Made by a program: the position numbers and the translations under genes. Positions 1 through 6,358 of a stretch of DNA of 12,560 nucleotides are shown one piece after another (position 1 is the stretch's first letter; each line of letters starts with the position of its first letter). Origin of the DNA: an uncultured Peptoniphilus sp. (GTDB taxonomy: Bacteria > Bacillota > Clostridia > Tissierellales > Peptoniphilaceae). Below the pieces are notes generated by a model, which made no database searches, was not told the origin of the DNA, and saw only the letters and a list, made by a program, of their open reading frames with translations. Where the stretch lies: the NCBI GenBank assembly GCA_946999425.1, contig CAMQDG010000045.1:1-12560 (forward strand), given 5' to 3'.

Positions 1-38
1 GGGGACGTTAGGGACAATCGCAAGTCCATTAGTCCCCC
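1..38. repeat. Nested GGGGAC/GTCCCC palindromic hairpin at the window edge
   Basis: Outer arms GGGGAC (1-6) and GTCCCC (32-37) enclose inner arms GGAC (12-15) and GTCC (24-27) around the loop AATCGCAA. The string TAGGGAC (9-15) is also the reverse complement of the GTCCCTA that ends the palindromic repeats at 159-202 and 237-280. This looks like a diverged, oppositely oriented relative of those repeats. The element may extend left of the window, and its function is unknown. Confidence 0.5.
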
Positions 39-158
39 TCGCGTTATTTATGTAATATAAAAAATGATAAAGAAAAAATGCGGAAAAAATTTCAATTGAA
101 AATTTTTAAAAATAAAAATGTAAATTTGAAATAAATTTTAAATCAAATGCAGTGTTTT

Positions 159-202
159 TTCTCTCACACCATACACGCGGACCAATAAATTGGTCCCTAC
201 AG
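159..202. repeat. Palindromic repeat copy 1 (44 nt)
   Basis: The unit starts with TTCTCTCAC and contains the perfect inverted repeat GGACCAATAAATTGGTCC at 179-196 (8-bp arms, AA centre), followed by CTA-AG. It matches the unit at 237-280 closely. The identical palindromes begin exactly 78 bp apart. The palindrome could form a hairpin in RNA or DNA, but no T-tract follows, so it is not a classical terminator. Confidence 0.75.
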
Positions 203-236
203 CCCACATAATTTATTTATATAAAAAATAATTTTG

Positions 237-280
237 TTCTCTCACAAAAGACACCCGGACCAATAAATTGGTCCCTAGAG
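237..280. repeat. Palindromic repeat copy 2 (44 nt)
   Basis: This is the second copy of the unit at 159-202. The palindrome GGACCAATAAATTGGTCC at 257-274 is identical, as is the TTCTCTCAC prefix, while the segment between them and the tail (CTAGAG against CTACAG) have diverged. Conservation of the palindrome over its surroundings suggests the inverted repeat is the functional or mobile core. Confidence 0.75.
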
Positions 281-516
281 GATTTTTAAAGGTTGTGGCA
301 ATAAGAAGTTTGTTTAAAATGAAAGGATTTCTTAAATGATTTAAAATAAATGTTAATTCAAACTTAAAATATAATTTTAAAACGCTCTATGTGAAGCGTA
401 AAAAATATTTTATAAAAAATGTTAAGTTCTCTCTATCGACTTTTTATTTGGTTTTTTTTGTATTTTATCTAATTTTCAAGTTTTTTATTACATTTGTTAT
501 AATTATTCTTGTTTTA

Positions 517-545
517 TGTTAGAATATAGGTAATTAAGAAAGGAG
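517..545 (+). promoter_or_regulatory. Extended -10 promoter and Shine-Dalgarno for the ECF S-component operon
   Basis: TGTTAGAAT at 517-525 is an extended -10 (TGn plus TAGAAT); the -35 region is poor. AAAGGAG at 539-545 is the Shine-Dalgarno and places the start at ATG 554 with an 8-nt gap. An alternative -10, TATAAT at 498-503, is also present with only a weak -35 upstream. Assignment is by eye. Confidence 0.4.
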
Positions 546-553
546 TGGAATAT

Positions 554-1069
554 ATGAAATTTACAAAAACAAAGGAACTTGTCCTTTCGGGACTTTTAAT
601 TGCCCTTGGTCTTGTACTTCCAATGGCTTTTCATTTATTTAATGCAGGTGGCCCGGTATTTTTACCTATGCATATTCCTGTGCTTTTGGGAGGAATGATT
701 TTATCTCCTATTTTCGCTTTATTAGTAGGGGTGCTTACGCCTATTGTATCTAATTTACTTACTAGTATGCCACCTCTTATGCCCATGCTTCCAATTATGA
801 TTGTTGAACTGGGTCTTTATGGTCTTATTGCTTCGATTTTAAGAAAAAAATTAAATTTAAATGTTTTTATCTCTTTAATAGTTTCAATGATTATAGGTAG
901 GATTGGTGCCGGTCTTGTAGTTTATGTAATGACAAGTGTTTTTGCAGTACAATTTGCTCCTCCTATTGCTTTTGTTATTGGAGGAATAAGTAAGGGTATC
1001 CCTGGTATTATTATTCAACTTATTTTCATTCCTATTATTGTTAAAGCCTTAGAAAAATCCAGGAGGTAA
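554..1069 (+). CDS. ECF transporter S component, substrate unknown
   Basis: This 171-residue, very hydrophobic protein looks like the substrate-binding S subunit of an energy-coupling factor vitamin transporter (ECF_trnsprt-like family). About five to six membrane helices are visible after a short basic N-terminus (MKFTKTKE). A Pro/Gly-rich segment (GGPVFLPMHIPVLLGG, about residues 32-47), a PIVSNLLTSMPPLMPML segment (about 63-79) and an Arg-Lys-Lys cytoplasmic loop are typical of these small S proteins. An in-frame GTG at 545 would add three residues, but its G is the last base of the Shine-Dalgarno, so ATG 554 is preferred. No A/A' ATPases or T subunit lie nearby, so a shared (group II) energising module elsewhere in the genome is expected. 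It is followed after 4 nt by a methyltransferase gene whose ribosome binding site lies inside this gene's end. The substrate cannot be assigned. Confidence 0.8.
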   Translation: MKFTKTKELVLSGLLIALGLVLPMAFHLFNAGGPVFLPMHIPVLLGGMILSPIFALLVGVLTPIVSNLLTSMPPLMPMLPIMIVELGLYGLIASILRKKLNLNVFISLIVSMIIGRIGAGLVVYVMTSVFAVQFAPPIAFVIGGISKGIPGIIIQLIFIPIIVKALEKSRR

Positions 1070-1073
1070 TATA

Positions 1074-1673
1074 ATGGAAAATATTGAAAAGATTAATGAA
1101 AATATTTTATTTTTTAATAAGATGGCTGAAAAATGGGATCAGATTGCTGATGATGATTTTGATTTAATTAGGGCTATTTTAAAATTATCTTCTATTGAGG
1201 ATGAGGGTAAGGTCCTTGATGTTGGTTGCGGTACGGGAATCTTGGAAAATTTTTTCAAGGGTACAAATTTAAAGGTTACTGCTATAGATATTTCAGATAA
1301 AATGATTGAAAAGGCTGAATCAAAATTTAAGGAAGATAATATTTCTTTTAAAAATATTGATTTGTTTGATTTTGATGAAAAAGATTTTGATTTTATAATT
1401 TTATATAATATCTATCCCCATTTTAAGGACCAAAGAGCTTTGGCTTCAAAGTTATATAATCTTCTTTCTGATTCTGGAAGATTAACTATTGCTCATGACC
1501 ATGGAAAAAATTACATTAATAAGCTTCATGGCAAGATTGAGAGTGATTCTAATTCCCTTAAAGCTGTGGAGGAAGAAATAAAATATTTTTCTGATTTATT
1601 TAATGTTGATATAAAAATTGACACTGATTATTGCTTTATGATGTCAATGACTAAGAAGATTAACCTTTTATAG
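1074..1673 (+). CDS. Class I SAM-dependent methyltransferase
   Basis: The protein has 199 residues with a Rossmann-type methyltransferase core (Methyltransf_11/25-like). Motif I is VLDVGCGTG at residues 47-55, the acidic end of strand 2 is AIDIS at 70-74 (D72), a motif II/III-like region DFDFIILYNIYPHF follows at about 104-117, and a post-core LLSDSGRLTIAHDHG lies at 130-144. The His/Asp-rich stretch after strand 5 (HDHGKNYINKLH) resembles a segment I remember from small methyltransferases near ECF genes; I could not verify this. The start is clear: AGGAGG at 1061-1066, 7 nt before ATG 1074. Only 4 nt separate it from the S-component gene, so the two are co-transcribed and probably work on the same compound. 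The acceptor is unknown. A hairpin terminator follows at once. Confidence 0.85.
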   Translation: MENIEKINENILFFNKMAEKWDQIADDDFDLIRAILKLSSIEDEGKVLDVGCGTGILENFFKGTNLKVTAIDISDKMIEKAESKFKEDNISFKNIDLFDFDEKDFDFIILYNIYPHFKDQRALASKLYNLLSDSGRLTIAHDHGKNYINKLHGKIESDSNSLKAVEEEIKYFSDLFNVDIKIDTDYCFMMSMTKKINLL

Positions 1674-1686
1674 TGTTCATAATAAT

Positions 1687-1724
1687 AAAAAATATCTGCA
1701 AGTTTTTTCTTGCAGATATTTTTT
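1687..1724. terminator. Bidirectional intrinsic terminator between converging operons
   Basis: A perfect 16-bp stem (1687-1702 paired with 1709-1724) has a six-T loop. The core is AATATCTGCAAG / CTTGCAGATATT, flanked by A-tracts on the left and T-tracts on the right, so it works on both strands. It ends the ECF/methyltransferase operon and the converging glycolytic operon. The right arm overlaps the first two bases of the TTA (stop codon TAA) of the histidine phosphatase gene at 1723-1725. Confidence 0.9.
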
Positions 1725-2115
1725 ATATTTCTATTTCATGAATTGTTCCTCTTGAAACTATTAAACTTTTTCCTGTTAATTCATAAATCCAAGTGCTTAT
1801 ATAGGGTTCATGACTTATTAAGATAAAATTTTCAGATTTTTCCATTTTTAATTTTTCTAAGAGTTCTCTTGTTGATACTCCTCCTAAAAAATTTTTTATA
1901 AAAAACTTTTTATTTATTGTCTGAGACAATATTTCTGCTGTTTCTACTGCTCTTTTATAGTCTGATGATAGGATTTTATAGTTGGAAAAATCTCTGTCTT
2001 TTAAATTTTTAAAGTTTTCTCTTAATTTTATTTTACCTTCAAGGGTCAGCCTTCTGTCTTTGTCATTTTCTCTATAAGCTTCGGCAATTCCATGTCTTAT
2101 AAAAATAATTTTCAT
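1723..2115 (-). CDS. SixA-like histidine phosphatase family protein
   Basis: This compact 130-residue member of the histidine phosphatase (phosphoglycerate mutase-like) superfamily is SixA-like. The catalytic RHG motif is at residues 7-9 (H8 would carry the phosphate). The second Arg is R55 in SSDYKRAVETAEI, and the second catalytic His is H102 in LISHEP. SixA removes phosphate from phosphohistidine proteins such as phosphorelay or phosphotransferase components; that role here is inferred only. It is somewhat short for the family, because SixA itself is about 160 residues and cofactor-dependent phosphoglycerate mutases are about 230-250. Its ATG overlaps the TGA of eno (ATGA), so it is translationally coupled and ends the glycolytic operon. 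It is not a convincing phosphoglycerate mutase, since the large insertions that close that active site are missing. Confidence 0.75.
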   Translation of the reverse strand: MKIIFIRHGIAEAYRENDKDRRLTLEGKIKLRENFKNLKDRDFSNYKILSSDYKRAVETAEILSQTINKKFFIKNFLGGVSTRELLEKLKMEKSENFILISHEPYISTWIYELTGKSLIVSRGTIHEIEI

Positions 2116-3398
2116 TTTAAATTGTAAAATGCTTCAAGTCCTGCGTATTTTCCATTGTTGCCAAGCATGTCTTCAATTCTTAAAAGTTCGTTATATTTTG
2201 CTACTCTTTCACTTCTTGCTGGTGCGCCAGTTTTTATCATTCCTGCATTTGTTGCTACAACTAAATCACTTATTGTTGAGTCCTCAGTTTCTCCACTTCT
2301 GTGAGATACTACTGCTGTCATGTTGTGACGTTTTGCAAGTTCAATAGCATCAAGGGTTTCTGTAACTGTTCCGATTTGATTTAATTTAATTAAAATTGAA
2401 TTTGAAACTCCAAGTTCAATTCCTTTTTTTAGTCTTTTTGTATTTGTTACAAATAGGTCGTCTCCTACAAGTTGTACTTTTTCTGAAAGTTTTTCAGTTA
2501 GAGTTTTCCAACCATCCCAATCGTCTTCTGCAAGTCCGTCTTCAATAGAGTATATAGGATATTTTTCTACTAATTCTTTATAGAAATCTACAAGTTCATC
2601 TGAAGAAAATTTCCTATTTTCTCCTTTCATATAGTATTCTTTTGTTTCACTATTATAAAATTCACTTGCTGCAACGTCCATAGCAAGAACTATATCTTTT
2701 CCTGGCTTATAGCCTGCTCTTTCAATTGCTTCTAAAATTACATCTAAGGCTTCAGTGTTGCTCTTTAAATTTGGTGCAAAACCACCTTCATCTCCAACTC
2801 CTGTGCTAAGTCCCTTATCTTTTAAAACATTTTTTAAATTATGATAAACTTCTGATCCCATTCTTAAAGCTTGAGAAAAGCTTTTTGCTCCTGTAGGCAT
2901 AATCATAAATTCTTGAATGTCTACATTGTTATCTGCGTGTTCTCCACCGTTTAAAATGTTCATCATGGGAACAGGTAGAACTTTTCCATTAACTCCTCCT
3001 AAATATTGATAAAGAGGTAGGCCTAATTCATCTGCTGCTGCTCTTGCAACTGCTATGGAGATTCCCAAGATTGCATTTGCTCCAAGTTTTGCCTTGTTTT
3101 CTGTTCCGTCTTCTTTTATTAAAAATTCATCTATGCTTACTTGATCAAAAACATCAAAGTAAGTTAATTTTTCTTCAAGTTTGTTTACATTTTCTACGGC
3201 TTTTTCTACGCCCTTTCCCATGTATCTTGATTTGTCATTATCTCTTAATTCCACAGCTTCATGGACACCTGTTGAAGCTCCACTTGGAACCATTGCCCTT
3301 CCAAAGCCACCGTTTTCTGTTAAAACTTCAACTTCTACTGTGGGATTTCCCCTTGAATCTAAAATTTCTCTTGCGTATACACTACTAATAAAGCTCAT
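2112..3398 (-). CDS. eno: Enolase (phosphopyruvate hydratase)
   Basis: Enolase converts 2-phosphoglycerate to phosphoenolpyruvate in the cytoplasm and probably assembles as a dimer or octamer. At 428 residues the length is normal. The N-terminal domain starts ARXILDSRGNPT (residues 9-20) and carries the mobile SGASTG loop (39-44). The C-terminal barrel keeps all landmarks: H154 in GGEHADN, E163, E204 in GDEGGFAPN, Mg2+ ligands D241, E286 and D313, catalytic K338 in ILIKLNQIGT, the signature SHRSGETEDSTISDL (365-379) and K389. ATG 3398 is preceded by AAGGAGA, which overlaps the stop codon of the upstream pgk-tpi gene (9-nt gap). The TGA is shared with the next gene's ATG. In Bacillus a phosphoglycerate mutase gene lies just before eno; here it is missing. 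Confidence 0.98.
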   Translation of the reverse strand: MSFISSVYAREILDSRGNPTVEVEVLTENGGFGRAMVPSGASTGVHEAVELRDNDKSRYMGKGVEKAVENVNKLEEKLTYFDVFDQVSIDEFLIKEDGTENKAKLGANAILGISIAVARAAADELGLPLYQYLGGVNGKVLPVPMMNILNGGEHADNNVDIQEFMIMPTGAKSFSQALRMGSEVYHNLKNVLKDKGLSTGVGDEGGFAPNLKSNTEALDVILEAIERAGYKPGKDIVLAMDVAASEFYNSETKEYYMKGENRKFSSDELVDFYKELVEKYPIYSIEDGLAEDDWDGWKTLTEKLSEKVQLVGDDLFVTNTKRLKKGIELGVSNSILIKLNQIGTVTETLDAIELAKRHNMTAVVSHRSGETEDSTISDLVVATNAGMIKTGAPARSERVAKYNELLRIEDMLGNNGKYAGLEAFYNLK

Positions 3399-3407
3399 TT
3401 TATCTCC

Positions 3408-5333
3408 TTATTTTCTAAAATTAACAAGTTTTGCAAAATCCGAGGCCTTTAGAGATGCTCCACCTACTAAGGCTCCGTCTATATCTTCTTTATTCATTAA
3501 TTCTTTAATGTTTTCTGGTTTAACACTTCCGCCGTATAAGATTCTAGTGTTTTCATAGTCCCTGTTTATGCTAGTTAAACTTTCTCTTATAAATTTACAC
3601 ATATCCTGTGCGTCTTGAGAGCTGCAAGTGTTCCCTGTACCTATTGCCCATATAGGTTCATAGGCTATAACAAAATTGCCCTTTAAATTTTTTACGGATT
3701 CTTTTAGTTCTTCTCCTACTACTTCAAAATGTCTATTTTCAAGTCTTTCTTTTTGACTTTCTCCAAGACAAATTATAGGAGTCATTCCTCCCTCTAAAAC
3801 TTTTTCAGCTTTTGCATTTACTAGTTGGTTTGATTCCTTATAATAATTTCTTCTTTCAGAGTGACCAACTATAACATACTTAACATTTAAATCTTTAAGC
3901 ATGGAAATGGAAATTTCTCCTGTGTAAGCTCCATCTTCATTTTCATTTACATTTTGTGCCCCAACTTTTATGTTACTATCTTTTAAAAGTTTTGAAACTC
4001 TATCAATAGCTGTAAATGGCGGTGCTATTAAAGCTTCCACTTCTTTATCCAAATCAATTTTTAAAAGTTCTTCTATCATGGATTCTGCTTCAGATGGACT
4101 TTTGTTCATTTTCCAATTTCCTGCAATAAGGGCTTGTCTTGAATTTTTATCTTCAATTGCAGCAAGACCAGGAAGAATTTTTCCTTCCATAAGTTCAAGG
4201 CTTGCTCCCCCGCCTGTTGAAATGTGGGTCATTTTATCTGAAAGTCCTGCAAGCTCAATGGCATGAGCTGAATCTCCTCCACCGATTATTGTAGTTGCTC
4301 CTTTAAGGTTTGCTAGGATTTCTGCAAGGTCAAAAGTTCCCTTTGAAAAATCTTCTATTTCAAAAATTCCGCAAGGACCGTTCCAAATTACAGTTTTTGC
4401 ATCTTTTAAAACATTTTTAATGTTTTTAATGCTTTCAGGACCTATGTCAACTCCATTCCCATCTTGTGGAATCTCATCTCTTGAAACAACTTTTGTATTT
4501 GCTCCAGCTTTTATTTCATCTGTGATTAAAATATCTGAAGGCAAAATTAATTCAACATTTTTTTCAAGAGCACTTGCCATAAGTTGCCTTGCTAAATCTA
4601 ACTTATCATCTTCTACAATGGAGTTTCCGATTTCAAGACCCATAGATTTAAGAAAAGTATAAGCCATTCCTCCGACAATTATTATTTTGTCACAGACATT
4701 TAAAAGATTTTCTATAACTCCTATTTTATCTGAAACCTTTTTACCTCCAAGGATAGCAACAAAAGGTCTCTCAGGATTTGCTATGGTGTTTGAAAGATAT
4801 ACAACTTCTTTTTCAAGTAAAAATCCTATGCCTGAAGGTAAAAATTTACTTACTCCCACATTTGAAGCATGTGCCCTGTGAGATGTACCAAAGGCATCAT
4901 TTATATAAATATCTCCAAGACTTGCAAGTTCTTTAGCAAATTCTTCTGAATTTTTTTCTTCCCCTTCTACAAATCTTGTGTTTTCTAAAAGGGCAACTTG
5001 TCCATCTTTTAAACTTGCAACTTTATTTTTTACATTTTGGTCTACAACCTTATCGCTTTTAAAGAAAAATACTTCTTTATTTAAAAGTTCAGAAAGTCTT
5101 TTTGCAACAGGACCTAAGCTCATTTCTTGATTTGGCTTTCCCTTAGGTCTTCCTAAGTGGCTCATTAAAATTACTTTGGCTCCCTTTTCAAGAAGATAGT
5201 TTATAGTTTTTAAAGACTGAACTATTCTGTTGTCGTCAGTTATCTTTCCATCTTCCATAGGGACGTTGAAATCAACCCTTACTAAAACTCTCTTGCCCTT
5301 AAGGTCAAAATCCCTTACTGTTTTTTTATTCAT
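3408..5333 (-). CDS. Bifunctional phosphoglycerate kinase / triosephosphate isomerase fusion
   Basis: A single 641-residue reading frame carries two complete glycolytic enzymes. Residues 1-396 are phosphoglycerate kinase: RVDFNVP (19-25), HLGRPKG (59-65), R120 in LLENTRFVEGEEKN, SHRAHAS (151-157), LGGKKVSDKI (195-204), WNGPCGIFE (317-325), GGGDSAHAI (351-359) and STGGGASLE (372-380). Residues 399-641 are triosephosphate isomerase: AGNWKMN with N406 and catalytic K408, GHSERR with H491, AYEPIWAIGTG with base E559, and GGSVKP and VGGASL phosphate loops. Only about two residues join the domains, and no ATG, GTG or TTG codon lies in frame near the junction, so a separate isomerase is not expected. 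The domain order matches the known Thermotoga maritima PGK-TIM. Small deviations are Lys for the usual Ala in LGGAKVSDK and Cys for Met in WNGPMG. AAGGTG overlapping the gap stop codon drives the ATG at 5333. Confidence 0.97.
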   Translation of the reverse strand: MNKKTVRDFDLKGKRVLVRVDFNVPMEDGKITDDNRIVQSLKTINYLLEKGAKVILMSHLGRPKGKPNQEMSLGPVAKRLSELLNKEVFFFKSDKVVDQNVKNKVASLKDGQVALLENTRFVEGEEKNSEEFAKELASLGDIYINDAFGTSHRAHASNVGVSKFLPSGIGFLLEKEVVYLSNTIANPERPFVAILGGKKVSDKIGVIENLLNVCDKIIIVGGMAYTFLKSMGLEIGNSIVEDDKLDLARQLMASALEKNVELILPSDILITDEIKAGANTKVVSRDEIPQDGNGVDIGPESIKNIKNVLKDAKTVIWNGPCGIFEIEDFSKGTFDLAEILANLKGATTIIGGGDSAHAIELAGLSDKMTHISTGGGASLELMEGKILPGLAAIEDKNSRQALIAGNWKMNKSPSEAESMIEELLKIDLDKEVEALIAPPFTAIDRVSKLLKDSNIKVGAQNVNENEDGAYTGEISISMLKDLNVKYVIVGHSERRNYYKESNQLVNAKAEKVLEGGMTPIICLGESQKERLENRHFEVVGEELKESVKNLKGNFVIAYEPIWAIGTGNTCSSQDAQDMCKFIRESLTSINRDYENTRILYGGSVKPENIKELMNKEDIDGALVGGASLKASDFAKLVNFRK

Positions 5334-5341
5334 TGTTCACC

Positions 5342-6358
5342 TTATAGATTTTTAGAAACCATGTCAGTTAAATCAATAACTCTTTGTGAATAACCCCATT
5401 CATTGTCATACCAAGAAATTAATTTTACCATTCTATCTTTTACTAAAGTAAGCTTTGCATCAAAAATTGATGAGTGAGTGTCTCCTATAATATCAATTGA
5501 TACAAGATCTTCTTCTTGATAGTCAAGAACTCCCTTCATTTCTCCTTCAGCTGCTTTTTTAACTGCTGCATTTATTTCTTCAACGCTGGCTTCTTTTTCA
5601 AGTTCAAAAGTTACATCTACAACTGATCCTGTTGGAACTGGAACTCTCATAGCCATACCTGTTAAAATTCCTTCAACTTCAGGAATAACTTTTGCAACTG
5701 CCTTTGCAGCTCCTGTGCTTGTAGGAATAATATTTTCAGCTCCCATTCTTGCACGTCTCATATCTTTATGAACTGCATCGTGAATCTTTTGGTCATTTGT
5801 GTAAGCGTGAACTGTAGTCATTAAACCTCTTTTAATTCCAAAGTTGTCAAGAATAACTTTAGTAACAGGTGCTAGGCAATTTGTTGTACATGAAGCATTT
5901 GAAATAATATTGTGTTTTGCTGGATCATAATTTTTATTGTTAACTCCCATTACAATTGTAATATCTTCACCCTTTGCCGGTGCTGTAATTACAACTTTTT
6001 TAGCTCCTGCTTTTAAATGGCCTTCAGCCTTTTCTCTTTCTGTAAAAGCTCCTGTTGATTCAATAACAATATCAACGCCTTTTTCTCCCCAAGCCATTTC
6101 TTCTGGTAATTTACCGTCAATAAATTTAACTTCTTTTCCGTTAACAAGCATAGTATCGCCTTTAACTTCTACTGTTCCTGGGAATTTTCTGTAAATTGAA
6201 TCAAATTTAAAAAGATGAGCAAGCTTTTCAGCATTTTTTGAAGCATTAAGATCAGCAATATAAGCAATTTCAAAATCCTTATTATCTCTTAATGCCCATC
6301 CTCTTAAAACATCTCTACCAATTCTTCCAAATCCCATAATAGCAACTTTAACTGTCAT
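5342..6358 (-). CDS. gap: Glyceraldehyde-3-phosphate dehydrogenase (phosphorylating, NAD-type)
   Basis: The enzyme oxidises glyceraldehyde-3-phosphate to 1,3-bisphosphoglycerate and normally acts as a cytoplasmic tetramer. Two ATGs stand in tandem (6361 and 6358). AGGAGG ends only 3 nt before the first but 6 nt before the second, and the protein then begins MTVKVAI as in relatives, so 6358 is chosen (338 residues). It has the Rossmann start GFGRIGR (9-15), an Asp after strand 2 (IADLN) favouring NAD+, the active-site SNASCTTNCLAP with C157, H184 in TTVHAYTND, RRARMGAENIIPTSTGAAKAV, and a C-terminal SWYDNEWGYSQRV. Two changes are notable: Met replaces the usual Asn of NGFGRIGR, and DAVHKD replaces the common DLPHKD near the cofactor site. 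It overlaps the cggR stop (ATGATG arrangement) and is followed after 8 nt by pgk-tpi. Confidence 0.97.
   Translation of the reverse strand: MTVKVAIMGFGRIGRDVLRGWALRDNKDFEIAYIADLNASKNAEKLAHLFKFDSIYRKFPGTVEVKGDTMLVNGKEVKFIDGKLPEEMAWGEKGVDIVIESTGAFTEREKAEGHLKAGAKKVVITAPAKGEDITIVMGVNNKNYDPAKHNIISNASCTTNCLAPVTKVILDNFGIKRGLMTTVHAYTNDQKIHDAVHKDMRRARMGAENIIPTSTGAAKAVAKVIPEVEGILTGMAMRVPVPTGSVVDVTFELEKEASVEEINAAVKKAAEGEMKGVLDYQEEDLVSIDIIGDTHSSIFDAKLTLVKDRMVKLISWYDNEWGYSQRVIDLTDMVSKNL

Larger units (their letters stand above)
1..553. other. Gene-free AT-rich intergenic region with palindromic repeats
   Basis: No convincing reading frame with a ribosome binding site is visible on either strand in this stretch. 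It is very AT-rich except for three GC-containing patches, all built around GGAC/GTCC arms (positions 1-38, 179-196 and 257-274), which are listed separately. The right end carries the promoter and Shine-Dalgarno of the ECF S-component gene. I looked for a vitamin riboswitch (TPP, FMN, cobalamin, preQ1 or THF type), because ECF genes often have one, and recognised none of the conserved cores. A weak hairpin (ACGCT 382-386 with AGCGT 395-399) is the only other structure seen. Confidence 0.75.

Noticed and set aside
159..280. CRISPR array
   Set aside because: There are only two full units, each dominated by a perfect palindrome, with a single 34-nt interval and no cas genes in the window.
382..399. 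Hairpin ACGCT/AGCGT as a terminator
   Set aside because: The stem is only five base pairs, it is followed by A-rich rather than T-rich sequence, and there is no upstream gene to end.
281..540. Riboswitch upstream of the ECF gene
   Set aside because: None of the conserved cores of the TPP, FMN, cobalamin, preQ1 or THF classes could be recognised. The predicted promoter is close to the gene, leaving too short a leader.
545..556. GTG at 545 as start of the ECF S component
   Set aside because: The G of this codon is the last base of the Shine-Dalgarno AAAGGAG; ATG 554 has ideal spacing.
1723..2115. Histidine phosphatase as the missing phosphoglycerate mutase
   Set aside because: At 130 residues it lacks the insertions of cofactor-dependent mutases and aligns better with SixA-type proteins.
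3181..3558. Open frame on the plus strand opposite eno and pgk-tpi, and similar antisense frames elsewhere
   Set aside because: These frames are antisense to strongly conserved enzymes, have unnatural composition (Leu/Ser/Phe-rich) and no ribosome binding sites.
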